Program-made: the position numbers and the translations under genes
Part shown: one piece after another, positions 1-12,200 of the stretch
How the letters are laid out: each line of letters begins with the position of its first letter
How positions within the stretch are numbered: position 1 is the stretch's first letter
Notes under the pieces: generated by a model
What the model was told of the DNA's origin: nothing
Database searches by the model: none
Seen by the model: only the letters and a program-made list of their open reading frames with translations
Assembly: GCF_900100275.1 (NCBI RefSeq)
Contig: NZ_FNET01000002.1
Span: 434,001-498,000 of the forward strand
Reading direction: 5' to 3'
Source: Lentzea albidocapillata subsp. violacea
GTDB lineage: Bacteria; Actinomycetota; Actinomycetes; Mycobacteriales; Pseudonocardiaceae
Length of the DNA stretch: 64,000 nt

Positions 1-3000
1 GACCGGTCCGAAGCTCGACGCCAACACCAGCACCACCAAGGGCTGGACCGGCGGCGTGCAGGGCCGGGCCAACATCCCGGTGAAGACCGGCGTCGCCACG
101 CTCATCCCGATGCCGCAGGCCGGTGTGTCCTACAGCCACTCGTGGACGGACAAGACCTCGGCGGGACCGGCGGTCAGCAGCACGTCGTCGAACCCCGGCA
201 GCCCGGACGCCCAAGTGTTCCAGCAGGACGTCGAGTTCGAGGTCGAGATCACGACCTTCACCCGGCCCCGCACGTGGGTGCGCACCATCGTGCCCGGAGC
301 GCCAGGATTCCACTCGCCCGAGGTGACGACTGTCGCGAAGACGGGCGCGGGCCTCGACAAGATCGACGGCAAGGTCAACCTGTGGGTGTCGGACGGCTCG
401 ACCCTCAAGAACGACCCGGGCGACGGCTTCAAGCCCGGTGCCCCGTTGGCCACGCCGCTCGAGAACTCCCCGACCGTCAAGGACCTGCTCAGCCCGAAGG
501 AAGCGCGGCCGAAGTCGCCGGAGTTCCTCAACGTCGAGGCGGTCGCGAACACGACCGCGTTGCGCGACGAGGCGATCGACGCGCTCAACCGCGCGGCCGG
601 CGGCGACTCGGCGCTCACCACGCCGGGCACCGCGTCCCGTGCGCAGATCGACAAGATGTTCGCCCCGGAGAACATCAAGGCGAACCTGCAGCGGCTCATC
701 GAGACCGGTGTGCAGGAGCAGGGCCTGAAGTACGACCGGCGCGTCACCGACCGTTCCGGCGCCATCGGCATGTCCGTGAAGCTGGGCGACGCGAAGCTGG
801 TGTCCATTTCGGACACCACCGGCGCCGACAACTCGGTCAGCGGCGGCTACAAGGCGGGTGAGTCGTCCTCGACCAGCCGGTCCGTCGACCTCACCGCCGG
901 CATCAACGTCCCGGTGCGGCCGAACGTCACCCCGCCGCCCGCGGGCACGCCGTCGAACCCCAGCGGTTCCGGTGGCGCCGCGGTGACCGGCAAGATCACG
1001 CCGTGGTCGGACACCAGGACCACGTCGAACGAGATCGGCGGCACCGTCGACCGCGGCCGCACCACCCCTGGCGACGCCCGGACCGTGCTGGTCCAGATCG
1101 ACGCCGAGTTCACCATCGTCGGCGAGAGCCGCGCGGGGAACTTCCTGCACGGCGGCACACCGCACGCCGAGGGCGTCAAGGTGGACATGCCGAAGTCGGT
1201 GTTCGTGCGGGTGTCCGAGGACGTCGCGCGCGAGATGGGCGTGCTGCCCAAGGTCGAGTCGACCGTGCCCAAGCCGGACTTCCCGACGATGGCACCGCCC
1301 TCGACGGTAGCCACCAACGAGCCCGGCGCGCTCGGTCTGTCCAATGTGGAGTCGGTGCCGGACCTCTCCGGTGTGGTCAACAACCTCACCGCCGAGCTGT
1401 CCGCGAAGACCAAGCGGTTCGGCAGCGACGCGCTGATCCCGGACTCGGTCCTCAAGGACTCGATGAGCAACCTCCAGCGCATCGTCGACCTCAACTCGCC
1501 AGCCAGCGTCAAGGCGATGATCGACAGCGCGCTGGACGGCGGCGTGCCGCTGCTGGTGCACCAGCCCGGCACGTTCGGCAAGGACTCGTACCAGGTCACG
1601 TTGCGCGCCAAGGCGGGCACGCCGAAGTTCGACCAGGTCGTCAACGACGGCGTGGACATGTCGCACAACGCCGGCGGCTCCCGCAAGGAGAGCGACGGCA
1701 CAGGCCGCGGCACCGGCTGGGGTGCCGGCGTCAGGGCACCGGGCCTCGCCTCGCCGGGCAGCGCGAACCCGAACGTCTCGGGCACAGCGGGTGTCAGCGC
1801 GGGCGCGAACATCGGTGGCAGCACGAGCAGTTCGGTGACGACCTCGACCAGCGAGGCGTTCAGCCACACCCGCACGGCCAGCGGTCCGGCGGCGCGGTAC
1901 ACCGTGCCGGTCGAGTTCGAGCTGGTCGTCGAAAAGGGCTCCAAGGAGATCGCGAAGGCCGAGAGCGGCCCGCAGGAGATGAAGGTCCGCACCCACGCGG
2001 ACAACCAGAAGGTCGCGGGCGGCGCGGACACGCAGCCGTACATGTCCGCGGCCAGCAAGCGCAGCAGCGAGTTCGGCACCCCTGAGGCGACGTTCGCGTT
2101 CCAGCAGGACACCCGTGCCTCGCAGCTGCCGGCGACCGCGTCGGTGGAGAACCTGCGCGGTGCCAAGGACCTGCGCGACGCCGCGGTGAAGGCGATGACG
2201 GAGGCCGGCGCGGGCAAGGGCCTGACCGGCAAGGGAACCGGCTCGCTCAACGCCCTGTTCTCCACGCTCAGCCCGGAGAACCTGCAGCCGCACCTGCCGT
2301 CGATGCTGTCCGGCCCGCTCGACGTGCCCGGCCTGAAGGAAGCCGCGCTGACGTTCGGGCAGGACGCCGACGTCAAGGTCTACGCGAAGCTGGTGAACCC
2401 GCGGCTGGGATCGCTCAGCGACGACGTCAAGATCGAGAACCCGCTCACCACGAAGACCACCGAGACCTCCAGCGAGGCCAAGGTCTCCGAGACCGCCGAC
2501 GTGTCGGTCGGTCTCGCGCAGGGCAGCGCGGCGGTCAAGCAGGGCGCCCCGACGGACACCGTCAACTTCGGCACCGGCGGTGTCGAGCTGCGGCACGCGG
2601 GTGAGGACTCCTCCGCGGTGTCCGGCGGTCCCTCGCAGGCCGAGGGCGGCAACGTCAAGCCCAAGGACGCGTCCCGCACCGGTCTCGTGCGGTTCGACGT
2701 CGAGTACCGCGTGGTGGCGACCATCGGTGGCAAGACCGGTGTCGTCGACCTGACGGTGCCCGGCTCGGCCGGCGTGCGCATGCCCGCCGCCGAGGTCGAG
2801 ACCATGCTGAACCAGCAGCTCAGCGACTCGCTCAAGGACGCCCAGACCGACGTCAAGAAGGCGGCCGACGACTGGCGGACCGCGGAGAAGGACGTCGAGA
2901 AGGCCCGTCACGACGCCCAGGACGCGATCAACGAGGCCGCGGCCGTACTCGCCAGGACCGACAGGCCCCTGGGTGACGCCGCGACGGCGTTGAACACGGC

Positions 3001-6000
3001 CATCGACGCCCACCTGGACGCCGAGGCCAAGGTCACGCCGGTCCAGACGGCGTTCGACACCACGATCAGGGACGCGGGTCAGACCCGCGCCACGATCAAG
3101 GACCTCAACGCGCAGGTCGTGTCGCTGAGCCAGGACGCGCAGGTGGCCGGCAACGCGGTCAGCGACGCGCGGGACAACGGTGCGCCGCAGGCCGAGATCG
3201 ACCGGCTCACGCAGGAGGCCGACGCGGCACACACCGCGTTGACCGACGTCCAGCAGCAGGTCGCCGACGTGAGTGCGGAACTCGACGCACAGCGCCAGGC
3301 CGCGACCGACGCCCGTGCCGAACTCCAGGCACGGCAGCAGGTCGCCGCCGAGGCCGACGCCGCCCGCACCGCCGCCGAGGACGCTCGGCAGAAGCTCGTG
3401 GACGAGCAGACCGCGGCGGAGCAGGCGATCAAGGACGCGGAGACCAGGCTCGACGCGGCCCGGCGCGAGGCGGACGCCAAGCAGAAGCTGTGGTGGGAAG
3501 CCAAGTCCAAGGTGGACACCGAGGTCACCTCGTTCAACACCACCGCGAACACCCCGCCGCCGGTGCCGCCCACGTCGACCACGACCGCCTCCACGACGAC
3601 CCCGGACGCCGCCCGGACGCCGCCGCCGTCCCTTCCGCAGCCCGAGTCCGCGGCGGAGAGCAGCAGGAGCGGTGCCGAGACGAGTTCGTCGCGTCCCGCT
3701 CCCGCGAACGGCGACGCCAAGACCGACGCGCCACCGAAGAAGGTCCGCGGCGGCGGTGCGCCGCCCGCGATGACCCCGCCGACCCCGGAGTCCCACCGGG
3801 GCAAGGACGTCCTCACCGACGAGTCGTGGCGGCACGACCCCGCGAAGACCGCCGACTGGTTCGCGCCGAGCAAGCCGGCCGACCCGAGCACGTGGGCGGA
3901 CCGCAGGGCCGGCGCGAACGTCAAGACGGTCGACGTCGTCGTGCACGACATCCGCACGAACAGCACGCCGTCGAACCTGAAGTCCTACAAGGGCCTCATC
4001 AACTACGACCTGCGCCGCATCGAGACCAGCCCCGGCAACTTCGTGCAGGAGTACACCGTCAAGGTGCACCTCGACTCCGCCGCGGACCCGGACGTCGTCG
4101 CGCAGGTCAGGCAGAACGCCGCCAACGGCGTCGACTCGTTGCTGAACCAGGGTTTCCGGCTCCCCAGCGGTGACCAGTTCCACCTGAACCTCGAGTTCAC
4201 CGACAACAAGGCCGACGCCCACACCAGCATCAAGGTCGACCCGGCCAACCCGAACGTCGACCAGACGCACTGGAAGCCCGGCACCAGTCCCGAGGTTCTC
4301 GCGCACGAGACGCTGCACTACCTCGGCATCCCGGACGAGTACAGCGACAAGTCGCGCGTGTTCCAGCAGCACGACACGAGTTCCGGTGTGCACAAGGACG
4401 ACGGCGGCATGATGGGCGCCGACGTCCACGGCAAGGAGCCCGGTCTGCGGCCGCGGCACCTGTGGCTCGTCGAGCGCACGGCCAACAGCCAGGTCATGGT
4501 GCCCGACACCAGGCTGGACTCGCCCGGCCCGGCCATCACGCCGCCGAGCACGACTCCGGGCTCCACGCCGGACGGCGACACCCGGCCGGTGGTGCCGAAG
4601 CGCGACCGTTCCCCCGAGAGCGACAGCGGCACCCCGGCCGACGACCGGACCACCAAGAAGAAGCCTGCCGCCGACGCCTGGACCAACCCCGAGGCCGGGC
4701 CGAGCACCGCCATGGACGTCGACTCGGACGGCCGGAGCGACTCCGGCCTCGACAACCTGGCCGCGGAGCTGGACAAGCTCTCGCTGGGCGACGTCGACTT
4801 CGCCTACAACCCCGCGTTCGCGAAGCTCGCCGACGGCGTCGAGGTCGAGCTGCCGACGAGGGAGAACTACCTCGGCAACCTGAAGAAGAGCGTCGAGGAG
4901 GGCAGGCGCCCGTCGTTCGTGGTCAACATGATCGTGAGCCACAGCGCGCTGAACGACCCCAGGGCCGACATCAACCAGGTCATCGACGCCATCACGAAGG
5001 ACGCCGGTCCTCTCGGCAAGGACATGGTGTTCGTGATCGGCGTGAACGGCCCGACCGGCGCGGACGCGAAGATCGGCGCCGAGATCGCCAGGGCGAACGA
5101 TCACGTGGCGAACCGGAAGGAACCGATCGCCCTCGTGCCGCTGCCGCCGTTCGCGCCGAAGGACGGTTTCCCGTTCGGCCGGATGCGCAACGGCACGATG
5201 CACAGCTCTGCCACCAAGTTCGCCATCGGCGCGATGAACGGCAAGGGCACCCACCCGTACATCTCGTTCCAGGACTTCGACACCGGCTCGCGTCTCGTCT
5301 CCGGCAACCAGAAGGACGTCTTCACCCACGTCGCCGAGTCGATGAGCACGGAGGTGGGCCCGATCCGCCCGCTGCTGTACTCGGGCGGCTACCGCGTCGG
5401 TGACCCGGCGCAGCTCGTCACGGACACCCAGGCGCGGATCGACGCCGAACGTGCCTCGATCAAGCGCGACACGACGCTCACGGCCGAGCAGCGCGCGGAT
5501 GCACTCGCAGAGCTGAAGGTCGCGCAGGACTACCTCGCGAAACCGGAGTTCGCCGAGAAGTTCCAGCAGGCGATGAGCGACGACATGGACGCGCGGAGCC
5601 GCCAGAAGGACTCGGCACCGCTGCTGCCCTACTCGCCGGAACCCAACCTGTTCATGGACGCGGCCGTCGCGGTCGTCGACCCGGACGTCAAGTTCAGCGA
5701 CGGCGGCAACGAGTTCGGCGACCTGAGCGACTCGATCAACGAGTTCGCCGGCAAGGAGCTCGTCGACCTCCACGAGAACGAGCTGCCCGCACCGCCGAAG
5801 CCCAGCGAGTCGCTCGCCGAGGCCAAGGCGAAGCTGGAGTCGGACATCGCGGCGGAGGGCCGTGCTCCGAACCCGGCCGAAACCGTGACCCTGCAACGGT
5901 TCCAGGCCGCGATCGACAAGGCCGAGGCGGACGTCGCCCAGCTCAGGTCCGAGGTCGAGGCGACCTACAAGGCCCAGCGTCCCGATCTTCCGCAGGCCAC

Positions 6001-6240
6001 GATCGACTCGGCGGTCGAGGCGGTGGTCAACGCCTCGCTCACGAAGAACACCATCGAGTCGGCCATCGACGTCGACCTGCAGACCAACCGCAACCCCTAC
6101 CGCGGCGAGAACTTCACCAGCGACTTCGTCAAGGGCGCGGTCGGCACCGACCTGTCCCGCCTCGCGCTCGGTTTCGCGAAGACCGAGGGCAAGCAGTGGC
6201 CGCAGTCGCACGTCGCGCTCACCTCGGTGACGAACCGCGC
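1..6240 (+). repeat. First copy of the long in-gene tandem duplication (truncated at the window edge)
   Basis: Base 1 matches base 9355. From about 660 to 2400 the offset to the second copy is exactly 9,360 bases without gaps, for example the SASVKAMIDSAL stretch at 1501 and 10861 and the ENLQPHLP stretch at 2281 and 11641. The coiled-coil and proline linkers differ in length: the HExxH codons are offset 9,462 and the DFD codons 9,342. The copies are clearly diverged in protein sequence, so the duplication is old. Confidence 0.9.
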
Positions 6241-9200
6241 GTACGGCGGTCTGCCGGACGCGGACGGCAAGGTGGACAACAAGGCGGACCGGGCGGCCAA
6301 GGCCGACGTGTCCGGTGCGAAGATCCGCGACGGCTACGGCGACAAGAAGCCCAGGGCGAGCGGCGCGCCGAACCCCGGCAACAAGCCGCACTCGCAGCGC
6401 GAGGCCCAGCAGATCACCCAGCACGAGTACAGCTACGACCCGCAGACCGGTGTCCGCACCGAGACGAGCAGGTCCGGCGGCTGGCAGCCGTCCAAGCTCG
6501 ACGCGCTGCACCTCGGCTGGGAGGACAAGAACACCCTCGGCGGTGCGATCTCCGCGCCGATCCCCGGCCACGGCCACATGGGCGTGGACCCACAGGTCGA
6601 CCCCACCACCGTCTACCCGGAGAAGCCGGTGGCGGAGAAGCCGGCCAAGGGCGAGAAGGCCCCGGCGAAGAAGCCCAAGACCGAGGCCGATGTCCAGCAC
6701 ATCGTGCCGGGCAACAAGCAGCAGAAGATGGCCACGATGCTCAACCTGGCCATGTCGGCCAACACGAGCAACGTCACCCGCACGTTCGGCACGCTGGAAC
6801 ACGGCATCCTGCCGATCGCCGGGGCGCCGCGGCCCGACGGCCTGTTCAACGCCGTGCACGACGCCCTGACGAGCCAGACTCCTCCCCCTGCGGCCGGTTC
6901 CGGCAAGAAGGGCAAGGCCGCTCCGGCGACCAAGACGGCGACGGAGTTGCGGGCCGGTGCGGTCCAGAAGGCCTCGATCTCCTCGCCCGCGATCAACAAG
7001 GAGATCGCGAGGTTCCGCCAGGAACACGGTCTGGACAACGGCCACCTGGTCACCGCGCTCGTCGAACCGGGCCCGCCGCCGCCGGTCACCGACCCCACGG
7101 CCGACCCGTTCGCCTCGGCGTACCCGGCCGACGTCGCCAAACTGGCCAAGGCGGAGGAACTGGCCGCCAAGCTGCTCGCCACCGAGATCGGCCGGCCGCT
7201 GACGATCCACGGACCTGGCGGGTCCGTGACCGTCGAACCGTTCTTCGAGCCGCGGCCGGAGACCAACTCCAGGTCGTCCGAAGCGGACGTGAAGAAGGCG
7301 AACGCCTGGAAGAAGCCGGTGTTCCCGGCTCCGCTGGAGATCGACGCCCGCCCGCTGGACAACGGCAGGAGTGCGTTCACCCGGCACGACCCGGCGAACC
7401 AGCCGCTCGACGATTCGATGGACACCCGCCAGGCACCGCCGCCGCCCGTCCAGGAAACGTCCACTCAGGACGCTCCGGCGTGGACGGCGCCCGAGGCCGA
7501 GACGCGTCCGGCGCCGCCGAACCCGGTCATCGCGATGACCACGATCGCGCCGCAGCCCGTCGGTCAGGTCATGCCGGGCACGCAGGCGCTGCCGGGCTTC
7601 TTCCAGGACAACAAGGCGCTGGGCACGATCGCGCCGACGGACGTGCGGGGCGCCGAGAACGTCACGAACGCGATCGACAACCTCAAGCCCGAGGACGCCG
7701 CCCGCATCCAGCAGGCGATCAACGGCGACTTCGAGTCGTTCCTGGACAAGGGCCGCAACTTCCAGGTCAAGATCGGCAACAACTGGTACGAGGCGAACAT
7801 CCGCGCCACCATGCAGGCGCAGACGGACATCGCGCCGGTGGAGGCGCCGGGCGTCAAGGTCGACGCGACCGCGCAGTCGGGCAACTCGTCGTCGGCCACG
7901 CACACCGTCGCCACCGCCAACGACATCGGCGCCTCGGCCACGGCCAGTGGCGGGGTCGGCGCGTACGGCTCACTCGGCGGCAAGGCGCAGTTCGCCACGC
8001 CGGCGCAGTCGCAGAGCATGTCGTCGTCGCTCACCGACCAGCGGATCATCCGCGCGGGCGAGGGGTCGACGCAGGCCACGGTGAACGTGTCCTACGACAT
8101 CACGCTGACCAACGCCAGTGGTGGGCTCAGGCCCGTCGCCACGGTCGACACCGATACCGCCGTGACGCTGCAGATCCCGAACGACCTCGCCGTGATCACC
8201 AACTCGGGCAACACCTCCGCCGCGGTCACTCCGGCGGACGGTAAGTGGGGCACCAAGCTCGAGCACCCCGCGCCCGAGGCGGTCTCGGTCGACAACCCGG
8301 CGAAGGCGTTCGCCGACGTGGCGCGCAAGCTGCACCCGTCGATCGTCAAGGTCGGCGCGCCCGGCCGTGAGGCGCTGCAGAACTTCCTGAGCCCCACCGA
8401 GATCCGCAACAACCTCGGCGCGATGCTCGGCGGCGCCTACGTGACGTCACCGGACCTGACCAGCCCGCACGCCGGCAAGGGCGCCGCGGTGCAGATGAAG
8501 GCGACGCTGCAGAGCGCGCAGCTCGTCGGCACGCTCGGCACCGGACAGCTCCGCCTGCACGAGACCTCGGCGCACAGCAGTGGTGTGTCCTCGACGACCA
8601 AGTCCGGTGGCGACGTCACCGCAGGTGTCGGCTTCAACACCGGCCTGCCGAACGTGGTGGGCGGCCAGGCCGGTGTCACGGCCGGCTATTCGGCGCGCAA
8701 GGCGGAGAACGTCAACGCGGGCATCAACACCGCACACCGGAGCGGCATCCAGCTCAAGGGCGACACCGGTCTGTACAAGGTGACCGCCGAGGTCGAGGTC
8801 CGCACGCCCAGCGGTGAGAACGTCAAGATCCCCGTGACTACCTACCTGCGCGTCGGCCTGCCCGAGGCGGGCCAGATGGGCCTGCCGACGCCGGACGGCA
8901 CGCGGCACTCCATCGTCGACGACTCCAACAAGGGCACGAAGTTCCCGCCGCCCTACATGGGGGACGCGATCGCCGCGGGCAACGCCAAGGTCGGCGAGTT
9001 CGAGGTCGCCGCGGAGGTCCAGACGCAGGTCGAGGACGCGCTGCGGGACATCCCCGGCATGGCCGGGTTCCTGCCGAGCTGGAACGACCCGGCCGCGAAC
9101 CCGCGCAGCAGCAAGGGCAAGGCCTTCTCCGACGTGGCCGAGCAGCTCGCGAACCAGCGCAGGCTGACCTCGCAGCTCTCGCCGGCGGCGTTGCGGACCA

Positions 9201-12200
9201 ACATGGACAGCCTCATGGGTCCCGGCGTCCAGGTGCAGCTGAAGAGCAGCAGCAAGACCACCAACACCTACGTCAACGTGACGGTGAAGGCCAAGGTCTC
9301 CGACCCGAAGCACCTCGGTCAGGCCGACGCGCGCAACATCCGTGACGCGTCGTCGACCGGCCCGAAGCTCGACAGCACCACCAGCACCACCAAGGGCTGG
9401 AGCGGTGGCGTCGAGGGCAAGGTCGTCATCCCCGGCGAGACCAAGCTCGTCAAGCTGACGCCGACACCGCAGGCCGGCGTGAAGTACAACCACGCCTGGA
9501 CCGAGAAGACCTCGGCCGGTCCGACGGTCAACAGCACCTCGCTCACCGTCGGCAGCCCGAACGCCCAGGTGTTCCGCGGTGACGTGGAGTTCGAGGTCGA
9601 GATCACCACGTTCACCCGGCCGCGGGCCTGGGTGCGGCGGGTCGTGCCCGGCGCTCCCGGTTTCCACTCGCCGGAGCAGAGCACGGTCGCGAAGACCGGT
9701 GACGGCACCACCGGCCTCAGGCCCATCAAGGGCGAGGTCAACCTCTGGGTGTCGGACAGCTCCACTTTGGACTCCGACCCCGGCAAGGGTTTCGAGCCCG
9801 GCAGGCCGGAACGGAGGCCCCTCAAGGACGCGCCGACCGTCAAGCAGCTCCTGAGCACCGGGCCCAAGGAGAAGGCACCGGACTTCCTGCATGTGGAGGC
9901 CGTCGTGAACACGACGGCGCTGCGCGACCAGGCCATCGACGCGCTCAACCGCGCGGCAGGCGGCGACTCGGCGCTGACCGTGCCGGGCACCGCGTCGCGC
10001 GCCCAGATCGACAGGATGTTCTCCCCGGAGAACATCAAGGCGAACCTGCGCACGCTGACCGAAACCGGTATCCAGGAGCAGGGCCTCAAGTACGACCGCC
10101 GCGTCACCGACCGCACCGGCGCGATCGGCGTGAAGTTCGGCCTGAGCAACCCGAAGATCGTGTCCATCTCGGACAACACCGCTACCGAGAACGCCAGTAC
10201 CGGCGGCTACAAGGCCGGCCAGTCGTCGTCCACGAGCCGGTCGGTCGACGTCACCGGCGGCGTGAACGTGCCGATCAAGCCGAACGCCACGCCTCCTCCC
10301 GCGGGTGAGCCCACGCCCACCAGCGGTGCCGGTGGCGTCGCGGTGGCCGGCAAGGTCACGCCGTGGTCGGACTCGAAGTCGTCCGGCAAGGAGGTCGGCG
10401 GCAGCCACGACCGCAACTACGTGACGCCCGCGGGCGGCCGCACCGTGCTGGTGCAGCTCGACGCCGAGGTCACCGTGGTCGGCGAGAGCCGCGCGGCGAA
10501 CTTCATCGCCGGTTCCACGCCCAAGGCCGAGGGCGCGACCGTGAACCTGCCGAAGTCCGTCTTCGTGCGGGTGACCGAGGACGTCGCCAGGGACATGGGG
10601 CTGCTGCCCGACGTGCAGCCGACCGTGCCCAGGCCCGACTTCCCGAAGATGGCGCCGCCCGCGACGGTGGCGAAGGACGAGCCCGGCGCGCTCGGTCTGT
10701 CCACTGTGGAAAGTGTGCCGGACCTGACGGCCGTGGTCGCGGACCTCTCCGAGAAGGTCAACGCGAAGACGGCGAAGCGCTTCGGCGACCCGCTGCTGCC
10801 GGACTCGGTGCTCAAGGACTCGATGAGCAACCTGCAGCGCATCGTCGACTTCAGCTCGCCGGCCAGTGTCAAGGCGATGATCGACAGCGCGCTGGACGGC
10901 GGTGTGCCGCTGCTGGTGCACCAGCCCGGCACGTTCGGCAAGGACTCGTTCCAGGTGACGTTGCGGGCCAAGGCGGAGACCCCGCGGTTCCAGGACGTCG
11001 TCAACGACGGCGTCGAGATGGAGTCGACGATCGCCGGTTCGCACAAGGTGACCGACGGCCATGGCCGCGGCACCGGCTGGGGCATCGGGCTCAAGGCGCC
11101 CGGTCTCGCCTCGCCGGGCAGCGCGAACCCGAACGTCTCCGGCACCGCGGGTGTGTTCGCGGCGGCGAACGTCGGGCAGTCCAAGAGCAGCTCGGTCAGC
11201 ACCTCGACGACCGACCAGTTCGGGAGCTTCCGCGCGGGCAGCGGACCGGCGGCGCGCTACACCGTGCCGATCGAGTTCGAGCTCGTGGTGGAGAAGGGCG
11301 ACAAGCTCATCGCGAGTGCGCCCAGCGGTCTGCAGGAGATGACCGTCCGCCTGCACGCGGACAACCAGAAGGTCGTCGGCTCGGCCGCGCCGCAGCCCTA
11401 CACGAAGGACCAGCACGCCCGCCCCGCCGGCCAGGGCACCCCGCAGGCCGCCTCCGGCTGGCAGCAGGAGGGCAGCCCCTCCGCGCTGCCGCCGGGCGCG
11501 TCGGTCGAGAACCTGCGCGGCGCCCAGGACCTGCGCACCGCGACGATCGACGCGCTGAAGGCGGCGGGCGCGAACAAGGGCCTCACCGGCAAGGGCACGG
11601 GCGCGTTGAACAGCCTGCTGGCCACGCTGAGCCCGGAGAACCTGCAGCCGCACCTGCCCGGCATGCTGTCCGGCCCGCTGAGCGTGCCGGGCCTGCACGA
11701 GGCCGCGCTGACGTTCGGCCAGGACGCGAACGTCAAGGTCTACGCCAAGCTGGTCGCTCCGACGCTGGGGTCGCTCAGTGACGGGGTGGCGCTGGAGAAC
11801 CCGAAGTCGCAGGTCACCGCGACCAGCACCGACTCGAAGGTCACCGAGAGCGGCGACGTGTCCGTCGGGCTCGCGACCGGCGGCGCGGGGATCAAGCAGA
11901 ACACCGACCCGAAGGACAACGTCACCTTCGCCACCAGCGGTGCCGAGCTGCGCCACGCCGGCGAGGACTCCACGGCGAACTCCGGCGGGCAGACCGACAA
12001 CAAGGTCAACAACCTCAAACCGAAGGCCACGACCGGACTCGTCCAGTTCGGTGTCGAATACCGCGTGGTGGCGACCATCGGCGGCAGGACCGCCGTCGTC
12101 GACCTCTCCGTGCCGAACTCGGCCGCCGTCCGGATGCCGGCGTCGGACGCGCAGACGTTGCTGGGCAAGGACTTCAGCCCGGAGCTGGCGACTGCCCAGG

